NCBI GenBank assembly: GCA_013339895.1
Contig: JABACO010000022.1
Coordinates: 1,443,053 to 1,507,052, forward strand
DNA length: 64,000 bases
Direction: 5' to 3'
Source of the DNA: Ephydatia muelleri
Taxonomy: Eukaryota; Porifera; Demospongiae; Spongillida; Spongillidae
In this document: positions 40,263-51,527 of the stretch, piece after piece
Layout: each line of letters opens with the position of its first letter
Position numbering within the stretch: the stretch's first letter is position 1
Program-made: the position numbers and the translations under genes
Notes under the pieces: generated by a model
What the model was told of the DNA's origin: nothing
The model's input: the letters and a program-made list of their open reading frames with translations, nothing else
Database searches by the model: none

Positions 40263-42296
40263 ATGGCAGACGAACAGCAGGGGAAGGACAAATGGCTTCC
40301 CTTGGAGGCCAATCCAGAGGTAAGCAAAACTGAAGTTGACCCGATGCGCACCCACACCTATCTCGTTATTCTAGGTCATGAACAAGGTTGGTTTCTTGGC
40401 ATCCCTCCACCCCCATCCTCGAATCCAAGGTTATACGGATTGTTTCTATCCAGTACGTGTCCAACTTAGGAATGAAGCTAGACTATTCGTTCACTGACGT
40501 CTTGGGGCTCGACTCCGACCTTCTTGCGATGGTTCCTCAGCCTTGCATAGCGATTCTTCTTCTGTATCCAGTAACGGCTAAGGTATCCAGTAGTGGCTAA
40601 GGTATAACACTCATACGTGGCGTGTTTTTATCCCTGGCCCCCGTGCCCCTGACGGGTGATACGCAGGACGAGGAGGTGGAAGGGGAGAAAAGCGGCGTCA
40701 TATCGCCGAATTTGTATTTCATGAAGCAAACGGTGGACAATGCATGTGGAACGATAGGCCTGATTCATGCCTTGGGCAATTGCCAAGACCAACTTACATT
40801 CGGTGAGTAGCAGCAGTGTAGGAACGTAAGCAGGATTTAGGAAGGGGGTGGGGGGGGCGGTGTCCGATATTAACTAAGCGTACTTAATACACATAATGCC
40901 CAAAGATCGGGGGACGGGTGAGGGACGAAGCCCCCCCCCCCCCCCCCCCCCCCCCCACATGGTTCCTACACCTATAGACACTTGGGTGTGGACAGGTGAC
41001 GCATTAGTCATATCTATTTATGTGGAATGTTCAAATTAGTTTAAATGGTACTACGAAACATTTTGACTGGGAGGAGCCAGCTGATTAGTTGTATGGTAAT
41101 GTTGATTTCTATGAGTCCAGGTTACATGTCCATCCAAGGGGAGGGGTCATTTCCTGTACCGAGGGGAGGGGTCATTCATTACCTATCATCAGTGTACCCA
41201 GGGGAGTTGCATGTACCCTGGAAATTATCGCCCTGTGACCACCTGTGACATCATGTAGCTCTACACTCCATTGTGCATTGGGGGGTTTGTTAATGGCTAA
41301 CATTTGGTGCCAATCATTCATGTTGCTGAACTCATGATCATTCATAGACAGTGAGCCTTTGTTGCTAAAGCTAAAGCGTACATTGCCTGCTCTTCAATAT
41401 ATAATGTGACTCAGTAAAGGTTGATTCAAGCCTTGATCTCAATTCATATGCCACATTCATTAATGGACTTCTGCGCATGCCAACTTCTTCAATGATGTAA
41501 TGATGCAACTCTTCATATAGCCAGCCATGTATGGTTCATCCAGTGTGTTGTGATCCTGTTGGCATTACTTTTTTATTGTATGTCCATAGGTGAAGGCAGT
41601 TTTCTCAAAGGTTTCTTTGAGAAAACGAAAAATATGAATCCTGATGAAAGGGCACTCGCGCTTGAAATGGAAAATGTACGTTTAGTGTGCATTTTGATAT
41701 CTACTATTGTAAAACGAATTGCGCGAATCCTTCGATAGCTCAGCTGGTAGAGCGGTGGACTGTAGTGGTTAACTGATATCCATAGGTCGCTGGTTCAATC
41801 CCGGCTCGAAGGAATTTTTTTTTTTCGTAATTATTATTTTTTACTGTTACATTTTTAGTACATAAGCTTGGTGTTTTTTGATCGCAGGCAATCAGCGAAG
41901 CTCACGAGAGCAGTGCACAAGAGGGAGACTCAGCTGTAAGCATCCACGTGAAAAGCTAAATTAAAAAACAAAAATTATATTCTATTTTGCTCTGTAAAAT
42001 CATAGACACCTAACCGTGACGACAGAGTCGACCTTCACTTCATTTGCTTTGTTCAGAAAGATGGACACATCTACGAATTAGGTACATGTGCAAGCTGTTT
42101 AATTATGCCATTAATGAGTTGTACTTTTCTTCATCCACTGTGCCCTGAAGATGGTACTAAACCGAGCCCTGTTAACCATGGCCCATCATCAAGTGAGTCG
42201 TTCTTGCAGGACGCCGCAAGAGTGTGCCAGGAATTCATGGCCAAGGACCCTGCTGAATACCGTTTCACTATCGTGGCGTTGACCGCTACTAATTGA
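40263..42296 (+). CDS. UCHL3: UCHL3, ubiquitin C-terminal hydrolase
   Basis: Cysteine protease (peptidase C12) that trims small adducts from ubiquitin and NEDD8. Eight exons: 40263-40319, 40375-40386, 40454-40582, 40667-40802, 41590-41675, 41888-41935, 42006-42081, 42151-42296; 229 aa against 230 in human. Residues: oxyanion Gln in YFMKQTV, catalytic Cys in NACGTIGLIHA, catalytic His in DLHFICF, and Asp in the exon-split ELDG. The crossover loop is ISEAHESSAQEGDSA. Exon 2 is a 12-nt microexon encoding VMNK, flanked by introns of 55 and 67 nt; omitting it keeps the frame but removes four residues equivalent to human VTNQ. A tRNA gene lies in the intron after exon 5. Confidence 0.96.
41729..41813 (+). 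tRNA. tRNA-Tyr(GTA) with a 12-nt intron
   Basis: Cloverleaf: acceptor stem CCTTCGA/TCGAAGG with discriminator A, D arm TAGCTCAGCTGGTAGAGC, anticodon stem GTGGA/TCCAT, anticodon GTA at 41762-41764, and T arm containing GGTTCAATCCC. The intron is TGGTTAACTGAT (41766-41777), placed one base 3' of the anticodon as in eukaryotic tRNA-Tyr. Box A and box B are intact, and a T run (41816 onward) gives the Pol III terminator. It is nested on the sense strand inside an intron of UCHL3. Confidence 0.96.
41815..41826 (+). terminator. Pol III poly-T terminator
   Basis: A run of about 12 T directly after the tRNA-Tyr 3' end. Confidence 0.85.
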
Positions 42297-42467
42297 AGAC
42301 TTATATTTCTCTGTGTATCTCGATCGTGATGTAGAATTTTTATTTCGTGTTTTGTGCAATTCCTTTCATGTAATTACTGGTGCATATCGTATAAGCTAAG
42401 CTCAAGCTAGAAGAGAGACGCGAAATCAAATCGTGACCGCTGACATTAACCCTTTTGGTGAGGATAA

Positions 42468-45400
42468 ATGAAGAACACGTCTATCATACTCGTTTTTGTT
42501 GTGGCCACTGTTGTGAAGGTCCTGCTCATCCCAGCCTAGTAAGCCCACCTGCACATGGCTCTTGGCATAACATAGAGCGGTTGGGCTCTCTCATCTTTTA
42601 TCCAGCAAATCAACTGATTTTGAAGTGCACAGAAATTGGTTGGCCATCACCCATTCAGTGCCTTTATCTCGATGGTATTACGAGGTGATTTGAAAACGCA
42701 GACCTAACGCCACTGTTAAAAATCTGCCATTTTCTTTTGTCGCAGGACACGTCACAGTGGACGCTGGATTACCCGCCATTTTTTGCATGGTTTGAATGGG
42801 GTTTGTCGCAGGTGGCGGCGATTGTCGACCCCGAAATTGTTCGCGTGGACAATCTTAACTACGACTTGGCCACGTGCTTATTGTTTCAGCGCTTTTCAGT
42901 AATGGTAGCAGACCTTATTCTATTATACGCTGTGATAGAGTGAGTGGGCCTGTGCACCGTAATCCATTACTGCAGTAATTTCTACATACTTCTCTACTCT
43001 CTATTTGTGACAAACACCCCTCCACACACACACACCCCCCCACACACACACACTGATGTCATGCCTTACCAATATAGCACGCTCATCCTGTGACATTCAC
43101 TTCAACTAAACTTGTGATTTTACATCTCTATCCTTACATCTCTGCCCATAACTTATAGATGTGTGTGTGTATGTGTGTGTGTGTATGTGTGTGTGTATGT
43201 GTGTGTGTGTATGTGTGTGTGTATGTGTGTGTATGTGTGTGTATGTGTGTGTGTGTATGTGTGTGTGTATGTGTGTGTGTATGTGTGTGTATGTGTGTGT
43301 GTGTGTATGTGTGTGTGTGTGTGTGTGTCCTTGCTAATGAAATGTTACACATCTGCTTGACAGGTACTGTAAATATCTACGTGGCATTGATAAGGAACAT
43401 GAGTGGTGTTCTTTAAGTGTTTCGATCCTTGTTCTGATGAACTGTGGTCTTTTTATCGTGGATCGTATCCTACTAAGAGGGGTGGGATTTGAAAAGGATA
43501 GAAAGGGTTGTGAGAACTGAGTTTTAAATCCTTGACTAAATTTCAGATATTCATTTTCAATATAATGGCTTTCTTTTTGGCTTTTTGCTACTTTCTGTTA
43601 CACGAATGTTGCAGGTAATTATCAAACTGCAAAACGTCAGCATCATTGCCAAGTGTCCAGTGTGTTGTCTTCATTGTGGCTGTGCCCATTTCTCCCCACT
43701 TCTATCTCAGGATCGCTATATGGAGGCAGCATTTATATTTGCAGCCCTTCTCAATTTCAAGCACATCTTTGTTTACGTTGCTCCCGCCTATTTCCTCTAT
43801 CTCCTAAGAAAACATTGTTTTACGGCTTCCAGTGGTTGGTACATAAGTAACCGTTTCCATAGTTTCGCTTATCGTATGGCTGCAGGTGTTTACTTTTAAA
43901 AAATGGAGTCTCGCCAATCACTGAAGTATCACATATCATTTCCCAGAATAATAGCTTTTGATTGCAAATGCATGAAAGTATATAACCTTGCCAACCCAGT
44001 CAAATGTATTGTGTAATATGAGATAATGGCGTCCATGCGTGTCTGTGTTGTATTATACTTATTTATGTGTATGTGCGTATGTATGTGTGTGTGTGTATGT
44101 TGTGTATGTGTATATGTTGTGTATCTGTGTAATGTGTACGTATGTGTACATACTCAGCACAGTTCTATTGCTGCCTCTTCCCCAGGCTCAGTACATGGAG
44201 TTCATATAAGCAGATTCCTGCCCGTTCCTTTCATACAGCTGGGCATCCTAGTGGCGGCCATCTTTGCCGCCTCTTTGGGACCCTTCATCTATCAAGTTTG
44301 TCCCACCTCACACTCCTCCCTCCCTTCCCAACCCCACCTGATGACTTGTCCTATGCCCGGCTTCTTCCCTACAGGGACAGTTGAGGCAGGTTTTGTCCCG
44401 CCTTTTCCCTTTCAAGAGAGGTCTGTGCCACACCTACTGGGCACCCAACTTCTGGGCTCTGTACAATCTGCTGGACAAGCTGCTGACATCTCTTGGTACA
44501 GGAGGGGGCAAGTGGAGACAGGAGGGGGAGGAGGGGGCAGGTGGAGACAGGAGGGGGAGGAGGGGGCAGGTGGAGACAGGAGGGGGAGGAGGGGGCAGGT
44601 GGAGACAGGAGGGGGAGGAGGGGGCAGGTGGAGACAGGAGGGGAAGGAGGGGACAGGAGGGGGCAGGAAGGTTGCATGAAGAGGGTTGTGGCCCTGTGCT
44701 AGGCCTGGAAGCCATCTATTTATTCCAGCTGCGTGTTATGAATGTAGTTGGTGCTTGGCATGAGTAACTTTGGAAACCTTAGTAAGTCTTGTTATGAAGG
44801 ATTGCGTATCCAGCAATGAATCCTGACCATTTTGACACCTTTGCAGTTGGCATCTTGATGAGTTAAAGGTTTTGTTGATTTGACCTCAAAATAAAATGAA
44901 TAATAAAATGAATGATAAGTACACCCTGGTGTGCTATTATTTGTGCTTGCACATTAGAACATGCCTGATCGATGCGCCTGATCGATGTATGTACAATTAA
45001 CACACATATACTTATGCACACAACACACACACACACACACTCACACAGGCACTAGATTTGGACTTGTCTCCTCATCTGGGCCTGGACTAACCTCTGGCCT
45101 GATAGGAGAACAATACCATCAGGCACTTCCATCTATATCGCCTCTTGCTGCCATGGCGATCACAGCTCTGACCATGATGGTAAATGCCATTGCTTTGTAC
45201 AGCCTCTTGATTGAATTAGTAGTGACGTATTTTTGTAGACCTGTAGCCAGGGCTGTTCTTAATTGTGTGCCCAATCTGGCCACTTTATAACTGTTGTTCG
45301 TTCCCAGCCATGTCTGGTCAAGCTGTGGCTACGCCCAACTCCTCGTGACTTCCTCAAGGCTCTCATTCTGTGTGCATATTCGTCCTTCCTCTTTGGGTGG

Positions 45401-46870
45401 CATGTCCATGAGAAGGCTATTATGATGGTCACCTTACCTATGTGGTATGTTAGTCATGATGGTCACCTTACCTATGTGGTATGTTAGTCATGATGGTCAC
45501 CTTACCTATGTGGTATGTTTAATCATGATGGTCACCTTACCTATGTGGTATGTTAGTTATGATTGTCACCTTACCTATGTGGTATGTTAGTCATGATGGT
45601 CACCTTACCTATGTGGTATGTTTAATCATGATGGTCACCCTACCTATGTGGTATGTTAGTCATGATTGTCACCTTACCTATGTGGTATGTTAGTCATGAT
45701 GGTCACCTTACCTATGTGGTATGTTAGTCATGATTGTCACCTTACCTATGTGGCATGTTAGTCATGATTGTCACCTTACCTATGTGGTATGTTAGTCATG
45801 ATGGTCACCTTACCTATGTGGTATGTTTAATCATGATGGTCACCTTACCTATGTGGTATGTTAGTCATGATTGTCACCTTACCTATGTGGCATGTTAGTC
45901 ATGATGGTCACCTTACCTATGCAGTATGGTAGTCATGATGGTCACCTAGTAGTGATGGTCAACTTACCGTTAGTCATGATGGTCACCTAGTGGATGTTAC
46001 TCATGATGGTCACCTCATGTGGGAGGTTACTCATGATGGTCACCTCATGTGGTATGTTAGTCATGATGGTCACCTAGTAGTATGCTAGTCATGATGGTCA
46101 CCTACTGGTATTTAGCACATGTACAGTTACTACACACTATGTATGACCTTACAGTTTGGGACCACCTTTGAGATTCGATGATGTCATTTTTGCAGCTTTC
46201 TAGTTGTTCAGGACCATCGTTACTTCAACACCTTTCTTCTGATCTCGACCAGTGGCCATATTTCGTTGTTCCCTCTTCTCTTCCAGCCAGCAGGTGTGTA
46301 TTTGCATAGATGTGTGTATTGTTTAGGTGTGTGGGTTGTGTGTTGCATAGATGTGTGGGTGTGTTTGTGTAAGTGTGTGTACGTGGGAATGTTCTTCATC
46401 AGTGTCTTTCTTCAGAGACTCCAATCAAGGTGTGCTTGTTCAGTGCCTATTCTATGATGACATTTGTCCTCTTCAAAAACAGGTATGGTTAGGTGGGAAT
46501 GGGTGGGAGTCATGTACCCTGGTACTCTTGAACTCTATAAAATAAAAACACCTGCACTTGTGTGGTTTTGATCCGTATGAGTGTGCCTTTGATGATCTAT
46601 ATTGTGTTTTTCATCCGTTGCAGGAGCCAGAAGTCTGGGTCGACTCATGGATTTATCTTGTCACCCTTCCAGTCCCTCTATGTTGTGGTGCTTCTACTTG
46701 TCCAAGTGTACTGCATATTCCTCCATGGTGTACAAGGTTTCTTGAAGCATTACGAGTTTCTCCCCCTGCTCATGACTTCTGTCTCCTGCGCTGTGGGCGT
46801 CGTCTGGTCCTGGCTCATATGTTACCATGACTTCCTCACCGATGAGGGAGCTAAGCAACGCATTGAGTAA
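42468..46870 (+). CDS. ALG8: ALG8, dolichyl-P-Glc alpha-1,3-glucosyltransferase
   Basis: ER multi-pass enzyme adding the second glucose to the lipid-linked Glc1Man9GlcNAc2 N-glycan donor (GT57 family). Thirteen exons: 42468-42538, 42606-42684, 42746-42939, 43364-43464, 43547-43614, 43711-43834, 44186-44295, 44375-44495, 45049-45179, 45308-45444, 46196-46293, 46416-46482, 46624-46870; 515 aa (human 526). Family motifs: [94 protein letters not shown] and [12 protein letters not shown]. Phases agree at every junction. Exon 10 ends CTATGTG|GTATGT, where a minisatellite built from that same sequence starts. Confidence 0.96.
43157..43328 (+). repeat. (TG)n/TATG tract, ALG8 intron 3
   Basis: GTGTGTATG units before the exon at 43364. 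Confidence 0.94.
44496..44665 (+). repeat. 29-nt G-rich minisatellite, ALG8 intron 8
   Basis: Unit GTGGAGACAGGAGGGGGAGG plus AGGGGGCAG, about 5 copies, beginning at the donor at 44496. Confidence 0.93.
45424..46115 (+). repeat. 34-nt minisatellite spanning the ALG8 exon 10 donor
   Basis: Unit GATGGTCACCTTACCTATGT plus GGTATGTTAGTCAT. The first copy is the last 21 coding bases of exon 10 plus its splice donor; about 14 regular copies follow, then degenerate ones to 46115. Two copies have GGCATG in place of GGTATG and so lose the GT. Confidence 0.94.
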
Positions 46871-47195
46871 GGCAACAGACGTAATATATTTGATGCGTGG
46901 GCGTGCGCGTTGCTTCTATTTTATTTTAATTTTATTTCATTGAACGTCAATGGATTATTGGGAACAACAGTACATATTTGTACATGTGCATTGAACACAC
47001 TGTCCCTACAATTAGCTAAGTTGAGATAAATCGTTTGTGAACAAAATAGAATCTAGCAGCTGTATAGCGATTGCCTGGCCTGGTGCTGCAACACTATATT
47101 GTCAAATGTCTCTGTTTCATCTCGAAACGGTGTGTTCTTGCACGTCGCCGCCTTTTACGGAGTGTTAAGTCACTAGTGTCTTTTTTGTCGTCGAG
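46871..47195. other. Convergent gap, ALG8 to secreted paralogue A
   Basis: AT-rich 3' flanking sequence, 325 bp. I see no exon or repeat. Confidence 0.5.
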
Positions 47196-47634
47196 TTAAG
47201 CGCACTCAAATATTCTGTATCTCTTTGGCGCCTTGGCAAGAACCGTCCCATCGTTGTCGTGACGTACTTGCACTTCCCTTACTGGAACACACTTGCACCC
47301 CGTGCCGGAACATCTCTCTGGCTTCCACATCAGCAAGCCGTCACCTTCCGCGGGATTCAAGTCCTTCACACCACAGCGCTCTTCTTTGCCTTTCTCCACT
47401 TTGCAATACTGATTCTGCACATGCGTAAAAAATATATATAAATTCGGACACTTGATCGCACGGCTATTTTTTTACCTTGTGTGTAGATAGCCATTTGACG
47501 TCCCCAGTACTTTGTGAACCTGGTTCGCCTTCCAACACGACAGATGGCAAATCGTGAGGTGCACCGCCCACAACGAACACGGCTGAAATAATCAAGGCGG
47601 CAAGCATCTGCACCGTAAAAACACTTCTGTCCAT
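47196..47634 (-). CDS. Small secreted Cys-rich protein, copy A
   Basis: Function unknown. Two exons: 47634-47476 and 47414-47196, 125 aa, with a 61-nt intron. Residues about 4-24 (SVFTVQMLAALIISAVFVVGG) form a signal peptide. Exon 2 holds all six mature cysteines, spaced C-x9-C ... C-x4-C-x-C ... C, with CGVKDLNPAEGDGLLMWKPE and CSGTGCKCVPVREVQVRH. The pattern faintly resembles single von Willebrand C-type domains, but I would not assign it. Its exon 2 is almost identical at DNA level to copy B's, while exon 1 is unrelated apart from also encoding a signal peptide. The start is the only ATG ahead of the hydrophobic stretch. Confidence 0.62.
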
Positions 47635-48340
47635 GGGTACCGTTTACGCCGAAGTAATATTCGCAATTTGTAAGCTTTTGTGCGCGAACGTTTATATAAT
47701 ATCGATGAAGCCATCAATATGCTTACATGTTTACATGTAATTTGTGCTTCAGCAATCGAATTTATTAATTAAAAACTGACATGGCTTCTAATGAGCTCTG
47801 ACGTAGGCAATCTTAAACTGCAGGATTTGAGATAGGGTAATGTGAGGAGTGGTCGAGTGCCGTGTGTAGTCATAAAAAGGCTAAAGGTCAACTGGCGTAA
47901 AGTTATAGCAATTAATGGACGTGGGAATCTACAACCAACGTTCGCCCACTCATTTTTAGAAACAAATATAGCCCTGGTCGACGCCTGTTGATAGCTAGTG
48001 CCGGCGGAACCAACGGTGTTAAGCGAACTGTGTACTTAATGAGTTTGTCGCCAGTATAAAAAGGACAAGGTGAAGACTCCATTGAGACAGTAATTAATGT
48101 CGTGGGTAGTAATCTAAACAAACTGCTGGGCTGCGGCGCGCAACTGTAGATGTAAACTTAGACGAAACATCAGCGGTTTGCTATTTTCAATTATAACTCA
48201 CTATTGTTTGATGATTTCATGCAATTTGTATTGTTAATTCGTTATAAAACAACAAAGGCAAACAATAGAACGTGATTATTATACATGCACAGCGCACAAC
48301 ACATTTAAAAACTTCTATTTTAAAAATGTGCGATAAGGAT
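47635..48340. other. Spacer between the two secreted-protein genes
   Basis: 706 bp of AT-rich sequence with no supported exon; presumably the copy A promoter and copy B 3' flank. Confidence 0.45.
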
Positions 48341-48781
48341 TCACACGCATTCGAATATTCTGTATTTCTTTGGGGCCTTGGTGAGAACCGTCCCATCGTT
48401 GTCGTGACGTACTTGCACTTCCCTTACTGGAACACACTTGCACCCCGTGCCGGAACATCTCTCTGGCTTCCACATCAGCAAGCCGTCACCTTCCGCGGGA
48501 TTCAAGTCCTTCACACCACACCTCTCACGTTCGGCGTTCCCATTATGCACTTCGCAGTACGGGCTCTGTTTTGACACAGGAGGACATAACTGCGAATGAA
48601 AAGCATGCACTACTTAATAGTGCCCTACTTTGCTAAATGGAATCCAAGTCACATCCTCGGTAGGTTTAATGATCGTATCGGCTTCCACGGTTACGACAAG
48701 CCTACCTTCCTGAGACACGGCTCCAAAGGCATCAACTGTCACTAAGACAGCTAACAGGTATTGTAGTCTGAAAAATTCCAT
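48341..48781 (-). CDS. Small secreted Cys-rich protein, copy B
   Basis: Paralogue of copy A, function unknown. Two exons: 48781-48629 and 48589-48341 (133 aa), separated by a 39-nt intron (48590-48628, GTAGGG...TTCGCAG). The signal peptide is MEFFRLQYLLAVLVTVDAFG. Exon 2 begins with an extra Cys (LCPPVSKQ) not found in copy A, then SPYCEVHNG and the shared core with ERCGVKDLNPAEGDG and CSGTGCKCVPV. About 140 bp of the two second exons differ at only one or two positions, including synonymous sites, whereas sequence on both sides has diverged strongly. Confidence 0.62.
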
Positions 48782-48989
48782 CTTTATAGACGGTATTACA
48801 AAAATAATAGACTGCTGGATACACTGAAATTTGTTGTCTAGCTAACAGAATATAACAGCGGTCCTTCACGGGACATCCTCTGGCGATGGTTTAGAGCTAC
48901 GGGGTGGGGGGTGGGGGGGTATTACGTTACATCCAGGGCGCGCGCGCATCCGCAGATGAATTTTCCATGACTATAAAATTCAATCACTA

Positions 48990-49546
48990 TCAACGAAAAA
49001 GCACGGTGCCGCAAAGTGATGTTCTTGACCACCTCTCACCTGAACAGAAAACTAGAGCGCGACGAAAGATGCACAAAACAACTTCATAACTTGGATGACA
49101 GCCGGCGCTTACAAACCTGTAAGGATATCCTCCGTATTTCATCCTGAATATGGACAGCAGGTACCCAAAGACAACCACCACCATTCCCAGCCCAACTATT
49201 GGTGTCACTATGGAAGTAAGCAACAGCCTTTGTCATAACATACGCACCCAAGCTGCCTGTTCAGCCATGCCTTTACTGATCCCCATGTCATCAAAGAAGG
49301 CAAACCTCTCATTCATCAGCACAAAACCCACAGTGATAGCTCCATCTGAGGAAGCTAGGCTAAGGAACATAAGCAGTAGGCGTGGCCAACATCATTCAAT
49401 TAGGGAAGGATACAGAGTAAAAAGATAATGTAGGTCTCAGCAATGAACTGATATTGACTTGTTCCACTGAAGTACCCCTAAAAGATGGAAGGAATGCATA
49501 CCAACCAACCAACCAACCAACCAACCAACCAACCAACCAACCAACC

Positions 49547-49595
<49 letters not shown>

Positions 49596-50557
49596 AGAGG
49601 TACATACTGTGTCGCCTTGGGCAGTGCGATGTGCAAATGGAGGTCCCCGAATGTGGTTCCACATCTGACCAGAGATCATGGCCAGAATCCAAATCTGGGA
49701 AATCGTACAACAGTGATCACATCTACCAAAAAGCAGACAAAATAGCTCTCTCATACAATAGCAGCAACGGCCCAGTATCTTGAATCACGGAACTTGTGCA
49801 AGTTCTCCCGCTTCAGGTAGACAAACAAGGTGCCAATCAGGACAGCTGGTATCCATATGGCCAGCAGCAGATAGTTTGGTGGCCTCATAACCGTAATCTA
49901 CAGAGTGACAGCAAATAGAATGAGGTAATGGTTATGCAATTCTTTCTTTGAGTGACAGCTTTACATACGTGTACTGATGTTCTCTCAGCAATCCACTTGC
50001 CCAGAGCATCTGCACTGTAGCCGTTCCTGGGTCAGAGCAATTTTATGATGATGATTAATGCACCTTAAGCTCATCTTTTGTAAACTGAACTTTCTATCCC
50101 ATCTCACACCACCCACCTGCCAACGTCGTATTTATCTTCCTTCTTGGACTTCCCAGATGGGAAATGGAAATAGGTGGGTGCAGAGTTCAACTGAAGCTGT
50201 ATGAAGTCAAACAAGGTCGAAGTTCAGGCACACCATACAACTGAAGGACACCACACACTGTTGATACAAGCCACAGCACGGACCTCAAATACTCTTTTAT
50301 TACCTGTTGGAACACATCCACACCGTCCTCATCAATGTCCACCATCACAAAGAACAAAGAGGAGGAGTAGTCTTGTGAGTAGCGCCAAGAGTCGCCAGTA
50401 TCTTGTATTCGTCATAGGCCTCTCTGACAGGTGAATGAAACAACACAAGAATCATTGAAACCTGCAAGCTTATTGAGATACGCTTGCCGCATGCAATAGT
50501 ACACACCCACCCATAGCACAGGCATGCACACAACTGCACATGTTCATACACTCACAA

Positions 50558-50599
<42 letters not shown>

Positions 50600-51527
50600 C
50601 TAGCAAGCACTCCCCAAACATCTCACATACAGAATGCATTAAATCAGTGTAAAAAATAAAATAAAATAAAAACCCTTGCCACTCCCACAAGATTTGCTTG
50701 TCATAAATACTGCATCCCAAATGGGCACATAAGACATCACACCCTACAGATGAAGCATGGTCCATTTGAAGTCAGAGAAGCAAGTGGTAGAAATGGAAAT
50801 AAAGATTACACTAACATGATTGGTTTAATAGAGCAAAGATTAATAGCACACACACACTGGAGCCCTAAAATGTAATAAGGGTTTGAAATAGCTATAATTG
50901 GATATTAGCCATAAGTGGCCCTTTAGCCAGGATCACATGGTTACGAACAGAATGTTCTAATGCCAAGCCCCACCTCTCCCCCAATTGTGTGGAAAGTAAG
51001 TTTCCAGAAGACAAATCCCAGAAGTGCATTGTTTTGCAACCATCCTGAATGCAGTTGCAGAAACTAAAAGCAACTCAAACTTGCCTATTATGGTCAAAGA
51101 AACCAAAGCACTTAGGGAGCTATGGTGGGATCTCCTATATCTGCCTCAATAGGCTTATGAAGTGGGCAGACACTCTGCACAGAGTACTACCATGCGCAAC
51201 ACTCACTTGCACACCGAACACTGACGGTTAGGTCGAAGGGCTGTCAGCATGGCTATCACAGAATAATTCCTCGGTTTATTGCGCACGTATTCGTTAAACT
51301 TTTCTGAAGAAAGACTAATAATAGAGCGCCTCAGATTCCAGTCCAACAGCTGCGCAACTTTGGATTCAAGTTTGGTAGCAGTAGCCTGGAAGAATAGTAG
51401 GCTTTAAATAGAACACAATAGCCAGTGTCGAACCAACCTTGGCATTCTTGTCGGCATGACCAAGAGTAACGGCTGCAAATAGTAACGCCAAAAGTACCAA
51501 CATACAGGTCCACGTGGACTGGCTCAT
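48990..51527 (-). CDS. MAGT1: MAGT1/TUSC3 (OST3/OST6), oligosaccharyltransferase subunit
   Basis: Thioredoxin-like, four-pass ER subunit of STT3B-type oligosaccharyltransferase. Exons: 51527-51438, 51385-51207, 50423-50304, 50196-50117, 50026-49969, 49897-49757, 49694-49608, 49477-49414, 49354-49244, 49207 onward. It has a signal peptide (MLVLLALLFAAVTLGHA), the YSVIAMLTALRPNRQCSVCK block with a CxxC redox motif, then SAPTYFHFPSGK, ITVMRPPNY, SGQMWNHIRGPPFAH, GTSQYQFIAETYI and the last membrane segment ending MKYGGYPY. Exon 50423-50304 is 120 nt where phase needs 121: EYKILAT and WRYSQDY lie in different frames. The final intron is only 36 nt (49208-49243). After GYPYR the frame stays open to TGA at 48990, longer than the human end, so the true C-terminus is uncertain. 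It diverges from SHQ1. Confidence 0.92.
49497..49592. repeat. (AACC)n followed by (CA)n
   Basis: About 12 AACC units then a CA run, in a MAGT1 intron immediately upstream (gene sense) of the exon starting at 49477. Confidence 0.95.
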
